DNA of 64,000 bases from Caballeronia peredens (GCA_001544595.2 FCOH02000023.1:1-64000); one strand, 5' to 3'. Counted from the stretch's first letter, positions 1-8,798 are shown. The notes: a model not told the origin generated them from the sequence alone. Translations and numbers: made by a program.

Positions 1-1212
1 AGCAACTCGGTCAACAACATCTACAACACGGGTACGAAGTACTTCCATGCGAACAGCACGGGAGCGGACTCGTCGGCGGTGGGTGTGGACTCGGTTGCGA
101 TCGGTATGGGTGCCGTTGCGAAGAACGCCAACGATGTGGCGCTCGGCGCAGGTTCGGTCTCGGAACAGGCCGTGGGCACTTCTGGCGGCACGATCGCTGG
201 ACAGTACTACGGGTATGCCGGTTCGAACCCGATCGGCACGCTGAGCATCGGCTCGGCTGGTCAGGAGCGCACGATCACGAACGTGGCGGCGGGACGCGTC
301 ACGGCTGATTCGACGGATGCGGTGAACGGTTCGCAGTTGTACGCGACGAACTCGGCGGTGAACACACTTTCGGGCCAGGTCACGAACATCACGAACACGG
401 TCAACTCGCTGTCTGGCTCAGTGGTGAAGTACGACACGAACGCGGACGGTACGGCGAACTACAACAGCGTCACGCTGGGTGGCGACACGTACAACAGCAC
501 GACGCAAACGGGTGGTACGGCTATCCACAACGTGGCTAACGGCACGGCAGCCAGCGATGCGGTGAACTACCAGCAGTTGCAGGATGCGATGGGCAACGTG
601 GTCAACTATGTTGAAGACGCGGCCAATCCGTTCTTCAAGGCCGATGGCGACAAGACCACCGAAGGCGCAGTGGCAACCGGTACGCATGCGACGGCAATGG
701 GTGCAAACGCCAACGCGTCGGGTACGCAAGCGACGGCGATCGGTGCAGGCTCCACGGCTTCCGCCAACAACTCGGTGGCGCTCGGTGCGAACTCGGTGGC
801 CGATCGCGATAACGCCGTGTCGGTGGGCTCGGCGGGCAACGAACGCCAGATCACCAACGTTGCGGCTGGTACGCAGGGTACGGACGCTGTGAACCTGAAT
901 CAGTTGAACCAGGGCATCAGCCAGGCCAACACCTACACGGACCAGAAGATCAACGCGCTGGGCGATCAGATCAGTGGTGTTGCACGCAGCGCCTACTCGG
1001 GTGTTGCGGCAGCGACGGCATTGAGCATGATTCCGGACGTCGATCTCGGCAAGACGATTGCCGTGGGCGTGGGCACTGCGAACTACAAGGGCTATCAGGC
1101 CACCGCGATCGGCGCGACGGCACGCATCACCCAGAACATTAAGATGAAGGTGGGTGCGGGCTACAGTTCGTCGGGCACGACGGTTGGTGTCGGTGCATCG
1201 TATCAGTGGTAA
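1..1212 (+). CDS. Trimeric autotransporter adhesin (YadA-like), 3' part
   Basis: This is the C-terminal 403 residues of a type Vc secreted surface adhesin; the frame is open from base 1, so the 5' end lies outside the window. It is built from YadA-type head repeats (for example ATAIGAGSTASANNSVALGA, about residues 240-260), two neck-like segments (SIGSAGQERTITNVAAG near 82 and SVGSAGNERQITNVAAG near 275, each followed by a DAVN-type motif), a short coiled coil, and the membrane anchor from about residue 327 (ARSAYSGVAAATALSMI). The anchor ends in SYQW, the terminal aromatic residue expected of a beta-barrel strand. In the family, three anchors form one 12-stranded outer-membrane pore carrying the trimeric stalk. 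An OmpA-type lipoprotein gene follows on the same strand, a pairing known in Burkholderia. The binding target cannot be inferred. Confidence 0.95.
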   Translation, partial: SNSVNNIYNTGTKYFHANSTGADSSAVGVDSVAIGMGAVAKNANDVALGAGSVSEQAVGTSGGTIAGQYYGYAGSNPIGTLSIGSAGQERTITNVAAGRVTADSTDAVNGSQLYATNSAVNTLSGQVTNITNTVNSLSGSVVKYDTNADGTANYNSVTLGGDTYNSTTQTGGTAIHNVANGTAASDAVNYQQLQDAMGNVVNYVEDAANPFFKADGDKTTEGAVATGTHATAMGANANASGTQATAIGAGSTASANNSVALGANSVADRDNAVSVGSAGNERQITNVAAGTQGTDAVNLNQLNQGISQANTYTDQKINALGDQISGVARSAYSGVAAATALSMIPDVDLGKTIAVGVGTANYKGYQATAIGATARITQNIKMKVGAGYSSSGTTVGVGASYQW

Positions 1213-1279
1213 TTTGAAGCGCGGGGCGGCGCGAGCCGCCCCTGTCGCTGCGACTCATTCATTTTTAGCAGAGAAGATT

Positions 1280-2005
1280 ATGTACATTCGAGTACTCACG
1301 GCAGCCGTCATTACGGCGGTCGTAACAGGCTGCACGAGCTACTCCGGCCCCATGCACAACGCGGACGTTGTCACGTTGGCATCTGGTGACCAGGCGTGGC
1401 GCGTCCAGTGTCAAGGCCTTCTGGAAAGCAGCAAGACGTGTATGCAGGAAGCGCAGAAAATCTGTAAGGACCAGAAGGTGCGTTTGATCGGTGCCGTCGA
1501 TCACATGACCTCCAAGCTCGCCGCTGAGGGCGATCCTCGAGAGATCACGTTCAAGTGTGGCGAAGAACCCGCGCCCGCAGCCACGCCCGCGCCTGTGGTA
1601 GCGCCGGTGCCGGTGCCGGTCCCGGTAGCAAAGCCGCTGCGCTCGCTCACGCTGCAGGGTGACGCCAATTTCGCGACGGGTAGCGCAGAGCTCAGCCCCA
1701 TCGCGCAGCGCAAGCTCGACGAGTTCGTCGCGGCGAATCAGGGTTATCGCATTGACCGGCTGGTCATTTCCGGTCACACGGATTCGACGGGATCTCAGGC
1801 GCTCAACCAGCGTCTGTCAGCGGCGCGCGCACGTTCGGCGCAAGACTATCTGGTCTCGCACGGCTTGTCGGCCAACTCGTACGACGTTCGCGGTTTTGCT
1901 TCGACCGTGCCTGTCGCGACCAACGCGACTCCGGCAGGTCGCCTGCTGAACCGTCGCGTTGAAATCTCGACGACCGGCGTGGAAATTCGCGCCGAAGGCA
2001 AGTAA
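1280..2005 (+). CDS. OmpA-family lipoprotein
   Basis: 241-residue outer-membrane lipoprotein. The N-terminus is a lipoprotein signal with lipobox VVTGC (Cys18 would be acylated). A Pro/Ala/Val-rich linker lies at about residues 95-120 and is followed by a C-terminal OmpA peptidoglycan-binding domain with SGHTDSTGSQALNQRLSAAR and the closing LNRRVEI motif. In the family this domain binds meso-diaminopimelate of peptidoglycan. The start at 1280 was chosen because the signal peptide begins there; the open frame extends further upstream into the adhesin gene but makes no sense as protein. The gene follows the adhesin by 67 bp and is probably co-transcribed, suggesting a role in anchoring or assembling the adhesin (inference). 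A strong terminator follows at 2051-2082. Confidence 0.9.
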   Translation: MYIRVLTAAVITAVVTGCTSYSGPMHNADVVTLASGDQAWRVQCQGLLESSKTCMQEAQKICKDQKVRLIGAVDHMTSKLAAEGDPREITFKCGEEPAPAATPAPVVAPVPVPVPVAKPLRSLTLQGDANFATGSAELSPIAQRKLDEFVAANQGYRIDRLVISGHTDSTGSQALNQRLSAARARSAQDYLVSHGLSANSYDVRGFASTVPVATNATPAGRLLNRRVEISTTGVEIRAEGK

Positions 2006-2050
2006 CAGGAGAGCAGGCGTCGGCCTGAACTTCACTTGACCTGCAGCAAA

Positions 2051-2082
2051 GTCCGAGTCTATGACGGCTCGGACTTTTTTTT
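2051..2082 (+). terminator. Rho-independent terminator after the OmpA-type lipoprotein gene
   Basis: Stem GTCCGAG (2051-2057) pairs with CTCGGAC (2068-2074) around a 10-nt loop and is followed directly by eight T. It lies 46 bp after the stop codon and would end the adhesin/lipoprotein transcript. Confidence 0.9.
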
Positions 2083-2320
2083 GCCTGGCGGAGCGCATTC
2101 ACAATGGGCGCAAGCTTTTCGTTCGCTCGAGCGAAAAGAAGACCCTAGCCGGAAGTCGAGGGATTCCCGGAGTAATGAGGGTCAGAAGTGTGCGCGATGC
2201 AAAGCGCGGGTGTGATCAACCGGAAGCAAGTATGTGGAACGGCTCGGGAGGTTGCGGAACAGCCGTCGTGATGTCGCGGGCGCCGCGAAGGGCGCCCGCA
2301 TTATCGAATATCGATTGGGA
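2083..2320. other. Intergenic region between convergent genes
   Basis: The intergenic stretch runs from 2006 to 2320 and contains the terminator at 2051-2082. In the rest, only one GC-rich hairpin is visible (GCGGGCGCC at 2276-2284 with GGCGCCCGC at 2291-2299). It has no T-run on either side, so it is at best a weak 3'-end structure for the minus-strand glycosyltransferase gene. No convincing coding sequence is present. Confidence 0.6.
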
Positions 2321-3958
2321 TCAGGCGCTCTGCGTGGCCGCAAGCTCGGCCAGATCGCGTGAAATCTTCGCCATCGGCGCGCTCCAGTCGCCGAAGCGTT
2401 CCTGCCGATAGAGCGTCGCGGTCGGATACCACGGGCTGTCCGTTCTTTCGGTAAGCCATACCCAGTGCGGATTGACATCGAGCAAAACCCACGTGCGTTG
2501 CCCAATGGCGCCGCTCAGATGCGCAGTGGACGTGCAAACGGAGATCACGAGATCGAGCGCGCCGACGAACGAAGCGGTGTCGTCGAAGCTGGCAAGCTCG
2601 CGAGTGTGATCGGCGATGTCCAGACCCGCCGAACGCGCGGCCGCAACTTCAGCCTGAGCGCCCGGTTGCAACGAATAGAACGCGACATCGCCGATATCGC
2701 GAAAGTAGTCGACATAGCGCTCCAGCCCGACGCGGCGATACGGATTGCGCTGATGCGTGAGACTGCCGGTCCAGGTGAGACCAACCTTAAGCCGCGGCTC
2801 GCCGGCCAGGAGTTTGCGCCACCGCGTGACGGCGTGCGGATCGGGATGGAGATACGGTGTCGGGCCCGGAATCGTGTCCAGACGCGTGCCGAAAAGCAGC
2901 GGCAGCGACAGCAGCGAGATTTCATAATCGAAGAATGGCAACGTTTCGATACCGCCGCCGAGCGTCAATTCATCGACGTGCTGTGCCAGCGAACGCGTGA
3001 GCAATTGCCCCATCTGCGGGAATGAGTTCCACGTGAGCCGCCCGCCCTGGCGATGCACGAGTTCCGCGAGCATCGGTACATAGCGGCAGAATTGCAACAA
3101 ATCACCCATGCCCTGTTCGCCCCAGAGAAGGAGGGTTTTGCCGGCGAGCGGCTCTCCCTGCCACGTCGGTGCGGGAAACACGGGGCGCTTGCCGGCGAGT
3201 TCGCGCGATCCGTCCCAGCGTGCTTCGTGTTCGGGCCATCCGTCGGCGCAGTTTCCCTTCAGCAGGTGAAGCATGCCGAGATTCGACTTGAACGCGGCAT
3301 TGTTCGGCTCGAGTTGATGAGCTCGGATCGCGTAGCGTTCCGCGTCGTCCCAGCGTTGCGCTTCGCGCAGCGTTTGCGCGCGATTTGCCAACAGGAGCGC
3401 GCTGTCCGGTGCCTGACGCTCGGCATAGTCTTCGGCCTGAATTGCCGCATCGAGATCAAAGTCTCTTAGATGGATCCGCGCGATGTTGATCGACAGATTG
3501 ACATCCGGCCCCTGCTTGAGCGCGGTCTCCAGCAATTGCTTCGCTTCCTGATGGTCCCGTCGCAGAAAAATGAGCGCACTCGCCATATTGTTGCGCAAAC
3601 TGTGCAGATCCGGATCGATAGCGTATGCCGCGCGATAAGGCACAAGCGCTTCCTCGTGACGATTGAGAAGCTGCAATACCAGTCCGAGACGAAAGAGGCT
3701 GGACGCTTGCGAGGAGCCTATCCTGGCGAACGCCTCGGCGATCGCGAGCGCGTGTTCGCCGAGTCCCGTCGTGGTCAGTTCATACATCCACGAATTCAGT
3801 GAATCTTCCGATACCGGACGCAGCGTGGCTGCGGCCGCGAGCCAGATTTCGCGCGCACGCGTGTCATCGCGTTCGTGGGCGGCCGCGGCATGGCACACGA
3901 ATTCTTGAAAGGCGTGCAGCAACGTCTGCGAAGGATTCTGATCGATGGATGACATCAT
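2321..3958 (-). CDS. TPR protein with C-terminal heptosyltransferase-like (GT9-like) domain
   Basis: 545-residue cytoplasmic protein. The N-terminal half carries tetratricopeptide-type helices (about residues 55-215, with repeats such as ALIFLRRDHQEAKQLLETAL). The C-terminal half resembles the GT-B fold of ADP-heptose:LPS heptosyltransferases, with LLLWGEQGMGDLLQFCRYVP near residue 275 and a late nucleotide-sugar-site segment containing VISVCTSTAHLSGAIG. This TPR-GT9-like architecture occurs in clusters that glycosylate surface proteins or polysaccharide; the acceptor is unknown. Its start overlaps the stop of the GT2 gene by 4 bp (ATGA), so the two are translationally coupled in one operon. 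No signal peptide or membrane segment is seen. Confidence 0.75.
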   Translation of the reverse strand: MMSSIDQNPSQTLLHAFQEFVCHAAAAHERDDTRAREIWLAAAATLRPVSEDSLNSWMYELTTTGLGEHALAIAEAFARIGSSQASSLFRLGLVLQLLNRHEEALVPYRAAYAIDPDLHSLRNNMASALIFLRRDHQEAKQLLETALKQGPDVNLSINIARIHLRDFDLDAAIQAEDYAERQAPDSALLLANRAQTLREAQRWDDAERYAIRAHQLEPNNAAFKSNLGMLHLLKGNCADGWPEHEARWDGSRELAGKRPVFPAPTWQGEPLAGKTLLLWGEQGMGDLLQFCRYVPMLAELVHRQGGRLTWNSFPQMGQLLTRSLAQHVDELTLGGGIETLPFFDYEISLLSLPLLFGTRLDTIPGPTPYLHPDPHAVTRWRKLLAGEPRLKVGLTWTGSLTHQRNPYRRVGLERYVDYFRDIGDVAFYSLQPGAQAEVAAARSAGLDIADHTRELASFDDTASFVGALDLVISVCTSTAHLSGAIGQRTWVLLDVNPHWVWLTERTDSPWYPTATLYRQERFGDWSAPMAKISRDLAELAATQSA

Positions 3959-4776
3959 TGGGCTCCCTGATTGAACGTTTCGCCGGATGCCGTCATTTGC
4001 GAAGTCTGATTCTCAGGATAGCCCTCATAGCCGGGAAAGAGCCTCGGCATGAGGAACAGGGGCATCGTGTAACGCGAGAAGCATCGGGAAGTCGAAGCAG
4101 GATGGACGAGATGCAGGCATGAGGCGCCGCGATCGTCGACGGCAATGACTTTTCCTTCCTGCGCGATGACCTTCCTGACGAAGTATTCGTCCTCGTAGAG
4201 GCTTACGTCGTCGAATGGGCAGGCGCGCGCAAGGTCCTTGTCATACACGTACGAAAAGCCGTAGAACATGATGAAATCTTCACCGATCTGTTTCTTTTCG
4301 TGAAACTCAACGACCTCGACGCGGGCCCCGGTCAGCATGAAGTGAGTGCCCGTTTTCGCGTTGAGATCCATGTAGCCGAAGAACCCGGCACCCGGTGCAT
4401 ACACGTAGAACTCCGACAGCTTGATCAGCCTCGCGTCCTGTTCGCGCATGAGCCGAAGCATATCGGCGAGATAGTGGGGCGCGTAGAAGTCGTCGTCGTC
4501 GAAATGCGCAATGATCGGCGCGCGCGCTTCGCTGATCAGTGCATTGCGCTTGGTGCCGATGGAAAGCCGTCGGGTGCTGTCATGAAAATATCGCACGCGG
4601 CTGTCGGCGGCCGCAAGCGCCTGCATGAAGCGGCACGGCTCGGGGCTGTCGTCGTGCACGAGCCACTCCCACGCAGCGGTCTGACGCATCACGCACCGCG
4701 CGAGCGCGGGAAGAAACGCGTGGCGGTTCGCCGTCGGCGTGATGATCGAGACTTCAGGTGAATTCACGCGCGTCAT
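3955..4776 (-). CDS. Glycosyltransferase family 2 protein
   Basis: 273-residue GT-A fold glycosyltransferase. It opens with the family motif VSIITPTANRHAFLPALARC (about residues 9-28) and has an acidic metal/nucleotide-sugar site FDDDDFY near residue 95, corresponding to the DxD motif. A possible catalytic acidic stretch, LYEDEYFV, lies near residue 195. No transmembrane segment follows, so this is a soluble cytoplasmic enzyme rather than a processive polysaccharide synthase. It sits 6 bp after the GT41-like gene and overlaps the next gene by 4 bp, forming the middle of a three-gene operon. Donor and acceptor sugars cannot be read from the sequence. Confidence 0.85.
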   Translation of the reverse strand: MTRVNSPEVSIITPTANRHAFLPALARCVMRQTAAWEWLVHDDSPEPCRFMQALAAADSRVRYFHDSTRRLSIGTKRNALISEARAPIIAHFDDDDFYAPHYLADMLRLMREQDARLIKLSEFYVYAPGAGFFGYMDLNAKTGTHFMLTGARVEVVEFHEKKQIGEDFIMFYGFSYVYDKDLARACPFDDVSLYEDEYFVRKVIAQEGKVIAVDDRGASCLHLVHPASTSRCFSRYTMPLFLMPRLFPGYEGYPENQTSQMTASGETFNQGAQ

Positions 4777-4782
4777 GATCGA

Positions 4783-6966
4783 TCACGAAACAGAAGCCGA
4801 TTCGGCAGCGTGTGCTTCGACCGAGTCGCACCAGTCGGTCCACGCCGTTCGGATCGCCTGCTCCATGCCGCGCGCGAAACGCGCGCCGTCCATGAGCGGC
4901 GAGCGTTCCATGCGCTCGCGCAGCCCGGCGCGCAGTTCTCGCAGACGCGGAAGATCGGTCGCCAGCGCCACGGCTGTCGCGACAAAGCCTGCATCCGAGC
5001 TCGCAGCGAGTTCCGCCAGTCCGAGATTGGAGAGCAAGGCATATCCCGCCCGGCTCGACGGCGTCCTGCCGATGACCGTCACCGTCGGCACACCCATCCA
5101 GAGGCCGTCGAGACTCGTGGTGTGACCGTTGTACGGGAACGTGTCGAGCGCGATATCGATCTGCTGGTAGGTACGCAGGTACGCGCTGCGCGATTGATAG
5201 TCGTTGAAGATCAAGCGGTCTTTATCGATACCGAGCGCCGCGAATTTAGCGCTGACCGAAGCGCGCGCTTCGCCCTGGGCTACCAGCAGACGCAGGCGCG
5301 AATGCGGCACTTCGCGCAGCACCGCCGCCCACAACGCAAACGTGCGGTCCGTGAGCTTGTACGGGTTGTTCAGGCACCCGAAGGTGACGAAGCCAGCATC
5401 GTCGGCCGGAAGCGGGCCGACTTGCGGCTCGCTCGTGAGCGGGTCGTAACACCAGAAAGTATCGGGCAGGCGGATCGACTTTTCGCTGTAGCGTGCGTCG
5501 CCGTTCAGTGTGTCGACGGGATCGAGCCACGGATCGGTCAGCCGATAGCCGATTGCCTTGCTGCCCGTCGTGCCGGGATACGCGAGCCACGCGATCTGAA
5601 CGGGCGCCGGGCGCCGCGCGAACAGGAAGGGCCGGCACCAGCCCATATGCATGGTCAGATCGAAGAGCACGTCGATTCGATCGCTTCTGATCTGATCGGC
5701 AAGTGCGTCGTCGTCCAGATGACGAGCATCTCGCCAGATGTCGGCATAGGTTTTCAGTTGGCGGGTCGTGTCGTCCTCATGGCTCCCGGTGGAGTAACAG
5801 ACCACTTCGACCACCTCGTGATCGTGATGCTTCAGCAGCGGCGTCATGAAAAGCGACTGACAGTGCTTCCAGAAGTCCGGCGACACGTACCCGATGCGCA
5901 ACCTGCGCGAGCGCGAAGGGTCGTTATCGAAACGAAGCGGCCCCTGCGGGAAGCTCGCCTCGTGACGCGCATTGAATCGCCGGGCTTCCGCGAGCAGCTG
6001 AAAGCCGTCATCGCAATTGAAATAGCGCGTGTAGACGAGATTCGTGTGCGCCAGTGTCATCGTCGGATCGATCTCCGCCGCCCGGCGAAACGCGCGCAGC
6101 ACTTCCTCGATATCGCCGCTGTTCTTCGCGAGCAGCGCGTTTGCCAGTTCGACGTGGGCGGCCGCATAGTTCGGCTTGTTATCGAGGGCGCGGCGGATGG
6201 AGATTTCGGCTTCATCGAGCTGGCGCTGCATTCTCAGCACGATTCCCAGCGCGACCGATGCGTAGTCGATGCTCGGGTCGAGTGCGAGCGCGCGACGCAA
6301 GGACACCTCGGCTTCCGGATATCGTTTGAGGTCGCAGAGCACGCAGCCGAGGTCGGCGTGCGCATGGGCGTCATCGGGAGCCAGCTCGCAGACGTTCGTC
6401 AGCGGCGCACGCGCCTGGTCAGCACGACCGCGGTCGAGAAAAACCCTGGCGAGTGCGAGATGCGCGAAGGCATCCGCCGTCGGTGAATTGCAAACGATCT
6501 GAAATTGTTCGATGGCTTCATCGGTGCGCCCCAATCGCTTGAGCAGATTTGCCAGGGCGGACCGTGCGCCACCGAAGTTCGGGCTGATATCGAGTGCGCG
6601 GCGCAGAGCGGCTTCGGCGTCCGGCAGGCGTTCCGAATCCGCCAGCAGATTGCCGAGATTGCAATGGGCTTCCGCAAAACCAGGATGGACGGCCAGCGCC
6701 TGACGCAACGCGCGTTCAGCAGCGTCCGGTTCGCCGACCGCGATGAGTACGATGGCAAGACTGTTCAGCGCTTCGGGCCAGTCTTCGCGCAACTGCGTGG
6801 CTCGTTTGAGATGATCGAGCGCGTCGTGGGGGCGTCCCTGCATCGAGAGACGTTTGCCCAACTCGTAATGCGTTTGCGCCGGATCGGCTTGGCTCGCGAT
6901 CTCTCGGACAACTCCGACGGCCGAGTCTTCGGCGGACGCGGGTTCGGCGATGGATTTCTCTTGCAC
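4783..6966 (-). CDS. TPR-containing O-GlcNAc-transferase-like protein (GT41 type)
   Basis: 727-residue cytoplasmic protein. Residues about 30-340 are tandem 34-residue TPR units (for example ALRQALAVHPGFAEAHCNLG). Residues about 365-715 match the SPINDLY/OGT catalytic region: LRIGYVSPDFWKHC, PAPVQIAWLAYPGTTGS, FGCLNNPYKLTDRTFALW and the donor-site segment YNGHTTSLDGLWMGVPTVTV. Known members (eukaryotic OGT, bacterial HMW1C-type enzymes) transfer sugar to protein side chains in the cytoplasm. It is the first gene of a three-glycosyltransferase operon that converges on an autotransporter adhesin gene; glycosylation of that adhesin before export is an attractive inference. The true acceptor could instead be flagellin or another surface protein. 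Confidence 0.85.
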   Translation of the reverse strand: MQEKSIAEPASAEDSAVGVVREIASQADPAQTHYELGKRLSMQGRPHDALDHLKRATQLREDWPEALNSLAIVLIAVGEPDAAERALRQALAVHPGFAEAHCNLGNLLADSERLPDAEAALRRALDISPNFGGARSALANLLKRLGRTDEAIEQFQIVCNSPTADAFAHLALARVFLDRGRADQARAPLTNVCELAPDDAHAHADLGCVLCDLKRYPEAEVSLRRALALDPSIDYASVALGIVLRMQRQLDEAEISIRRALDNKPNYAAAHVELANALLAKNSGDIEEVLRAFRRAAEIDPTMTLAHTNLVYTRYFNCDDGFQLLAEARRFNARHEASFPQGPLRFDNDPSRSRRLRIGYVSPDFWKHCQSLFMTPLLKHHDHEVVEVVCYSTGSHEDDTTRQLKTYADIWRDARHLDDDALADQIRSDRIDVLFDLTMHMGWCRPFLFARRPAPVQIAWLAYPGTTGSKAIGYRLTDPWLDPVDTLNGDARYSEKSIRLPDTFWCYDPLTSEPQVGPLPADDAGFVTFGCLNNPYKLTDRTFALWAAVLREVPHSRLRLLVAQGEARASVSAKFAALGIDKDRLIFNDYQSRSAYLRTYQQIDIALDTFPYNGHTTSLDGLWMGVPTVTVIGRTPSSRAGYALLSNLGLAELAASSDAGFVATAVALATDLPRLRELRAGLRERMERSPLMDGARFARGMEQAIRTAWTDWCDSVEAHAAESASVS

Positions 6967-7210
6967 GGAACGCTCCTGTAACGGCCCGTTTCGCTGGCGG
7001 CATGCGCCGTGTCATCGCGTGGGCCCGTATCTCAATAACGATCACGAGGATGTTAGTGATGCGACGCGGCGCGGAGTATCGGAGGAAGTCGAAATGCGGT
7101 GGAGAGGCACCGACTTCCTGAGTGAGGAGGGCGTGGAGGTCCGGCGCGCTGATCTGCGCGACTGAGGATGAAGTCTTGAAGTGCAGGCGCGCCAGGACGA
7201 CGACGCCAGA

Positions 7211-7243
7211 AAAGAAAAAGGGCTGCGCAATGCGCAGCCCTTT
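7211..7243 (-). terminator. Terminator downstream of tRNA-Lys
   Basis: A near-perfect inverted repeat, AAAGGGCTGCGCA (7217-7229) with TGCGCAGCCCTTT (7231-7243), lies 8 bp past the tRNA 3' end. Read on the minus strand it is followed by an interrupted T-run (complement of 7211-7220). Confidence 0.85.
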
Positions 7244-7251
7244 GATTTCTT

Positions 7252-7327
7252 TGGTAGGCCGTACGGGATTCGAACCTGTGACCAACGGATTAAAAGTCCG
7301 CTGCTCTACCAGCTGAGCTAACGACCC
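7252..7327 (-). tRNA. tRNA-Lys (anticodon UUU)
   Basis: A 76-nt cloverleaf with encoded CCA. The acceptor stem GGGTCGT pairs with ACGGCCT, the D-arm has AGCTCAGCTGGTAGAGC, and the anticodon loop CTTTTAA gives anticodon TTT (complement of 7292-7294). The T-loop is GGTTCGAATCC-like. The tRNA decodes AAA/AAG lysine codons. It stands alone, with its own terminator; no integrated element is seen next to it. Confidence 0.97.
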
Positions 7328-7423
7328 AAAAGAGGCAAAATTATAGACGGCGGTTTCAGATTCTGTCAACCGAACTGGTCTGAAAACTCGCCGAAAAACG
7401 CTAAAAGCACGAGAAAACTACCA

Positions 7424-7455
7424 GAAAAACGCCCGCGGCGTGACGGCCCGCGGGC
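7424..7455 (-). terminator. Terminator after cpoB (end of the tol-pal operon)
   Basis: Stem GCCCGCGG (7431-7438) pairs with CCGCGGGC (7448-7455). On the minus strand it is followed by GTTTTTC. It lies 60 bp beyond the cpoB stop. Confidence 0.75.
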
Positions 7456-7514
7456 ATTCTCCTCGAGAGGCGCGAAACCCGAAAGAAGCGCCGGAGAAGC
7501 GCCGAAAGCTTCGC

Positions 7515-8276
7515 TTACTTCACCTGCGACATCTTACTTTGCGCGCTCTGCGCGACTTCCGTACCGGAGTACTGCGAGATGATCTGCTGGAGCGTCTGCT
7601 TTGCAGCCGCCTTCTGACCTTGCTCGATCTGGTTGTTCGCGATCGCAAGCAACGCTTCGGGCGCTCGCGGATGCGTCGGATAAGTCTTCACCAGGTTCTG
7701 CCAGATCGCAGTCGATCCCTTGTAGTCGCGCTGAGCGTAGAGCGCATTGCCGAGCCAGTACTGCGCGGTAGGCTGGTACGGGCTCTGCGGGTACTTCGCC
7801 ACGAACGTCTTGAACGACGCCGCGGCGTTCTTGTAGTCACCGTTACGGAATTGAGTCGACGCTGCGTTGAACGCCTCCGTCTCGCCGGGCTGGACCGAAC
7901 CGCTCACGCCGTCGACCGTCTCTTGCTGCGGCTCGAATTTCTTCAGGCGCGAGTCGAGATCGGCGTAATAGTCCTTCTGCTGCTTCTGCAGCGTCGTGAA
8001 CTGGTTGGTCAGATCCTCGTTCTGGCCGCGCAACGTGGCGACCTGCTGGTTGAGCTGGTCGATCCGGTTGGACTGATCGAGGATCGTGCGCTGCGCAGCC
8101 TGCAACTGATTGGCCAGGCTGTCGGACTTCGTACGAAGGTCGAGCACGGCTTTGCGCGCTTCGTTGTCGTCGAAGACGCCGGCGTGCGCGGGTGCGCATA
8201 GCGCCGTCGAACCGAGCACGCACGCGGCTGCGGCCACGCGCAGCAAAGGAAAGCGATACAACATAGGGCGACTCAC
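7515..8276 (-). CDS. cpoB: Tol-Pal system protein CpoB (YbgF)
   Basis: 253-residue periplasmic protein that in Escherichia coli coordinates peptidoglycan synthesis (PBP1B/LpoB) with Tol-driven outer-membrane constriction at the septum. A signal peptide ends at about residue 32 (CAPAHA then GVFDD). It is followed by a trimerising coiled coil (about residues 38-100, LRTKSDSLANQLQAAQRTIL) and three C-terminal TPR-like units (about residues 130-245, for example FRNGDYKNAAASFKTFVAKY). It is the last gene of ybgC-tolQRAB-pal-cpoB, 15 bp after pal, as in most proteobacteria. Confidence 0.95.
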   Translation of the reverse strand: MSRPMLYRFPLLRVAAAACVLGSTALCAPAHAGVFDDNEARKAVLDLRTKSDSLANQLQAAQRTILDQSNRIDQLNQQVATLRGQNEDLTNQFTTLQKQQKDYYADLDSRLKKFEPQQETVDGVSGSVQPGETEAFNAASTQFRNGDYKNAAASFKTFVAKYPQSPYQPTAQYWLGNALYAQRDYKGSTAIWQNLVKTYPTHPRAPEALLAIANNQIEQGQKAAAKQTLQQIISQYSGTEVAQSAQSKMSQVK

Positions 8277-8291
8277 CCGTGACTGGTTACG

Positions 8292-8798
8292 TTACTGTTG
8301 ATAGACGAGATCCGCGCGGCGGTTCTGCGCCCACGAGGCTTCGTCGTGACCCGTCGCCGTCGGCTTTTCCTTGCCGAGGCTCACGGCTTCCATTTGCGTA
8401 TCGGCGACACCCATCAGCGACATTGCGCGACGCACGGCTTCCGCGCGCTTCTGGCCGAGCGCCAGGTTGTACTCGCTCGTGCCGCGCTCGTCGGTGTTGC
8501 CTTGGATCAGGACGTGACGTTCCGGATGGCTCTTCAGATACGTCGAGTGTTGCTGCAGCAGCGGCTGATAGTCGTCCTTCACGGCGTAGCTGTCGAAGTC
8601 GAAATAGATGCTGCGCTTCGCGAGCGGGCTGTTCGGGTCGTTCAGCGGGTCGATATTGACCTGCTTCACGTCCGTCGGGTTCGGCTGCGTGCCGACCGCG
8701 CCCTTGTTTGCGCCTTCATCGAGCTTCACGCCCGAGTGACACGCCGCCAATGCGCCGACCATCGCAACTGCCAGGCCGATACGAAGTTTCGACATCAT
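8292..8798 (-). CDS. pal: Peptidoglycan-associated lipoprotein Pal
   Basis: 168-residue outer-membrane lipoprotein of the Tol-Pal complex. The lipobox is LAAC (Cys20 after GALAAC), followed by a flexible linker and an OmpA-like domain from about residue 60. The domain carries the peptidoglycan-binding signature LIQGNTDERGTSEYNLALGQ and the terminal NRRADLVYQQ. Pal binds peptidoglycan and TolB. It lies 54 bp downstream of tolB and 15 bp upstream of cpoB on the same strand. Length and motifs are typical, with nothing missing. Confidence 0.97.
   Translation of the reverse strand: MMSKLRIGLAVAMVGALAACHSGVKLDEGANKGAVGTQPNPTDVKQVNIDPLNDPNSPLAKRSIYFDFDSYAVKDDYQPLLQQHSTYLKSHPERHVLIQGNTDERGTSEYNLALGQKRAEAVRRAMSLMGVADTQMEAVSLGKEKPTATGHDEASWAQNRRADLVYQQ

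Noticed and set aside
2276..2299. Terminator for the TPR-GT9-like gene
   Set aside because: The hairpin is good but has no U-run in either direction.
4810..6486. Long plus-strand frame opposite the OGT-like gene (558 codons)
   Set aside because: Antisense shadow with Arg-rich composition; the minus-strand frame has clear TPR and GT41 motifs.
7252..7327. Integration site of a genomic island at tRNA-Lys
   Set aside because: No repeat of the tRNA 3' end and no integrase in the flanks; both sides are ordinary genes.
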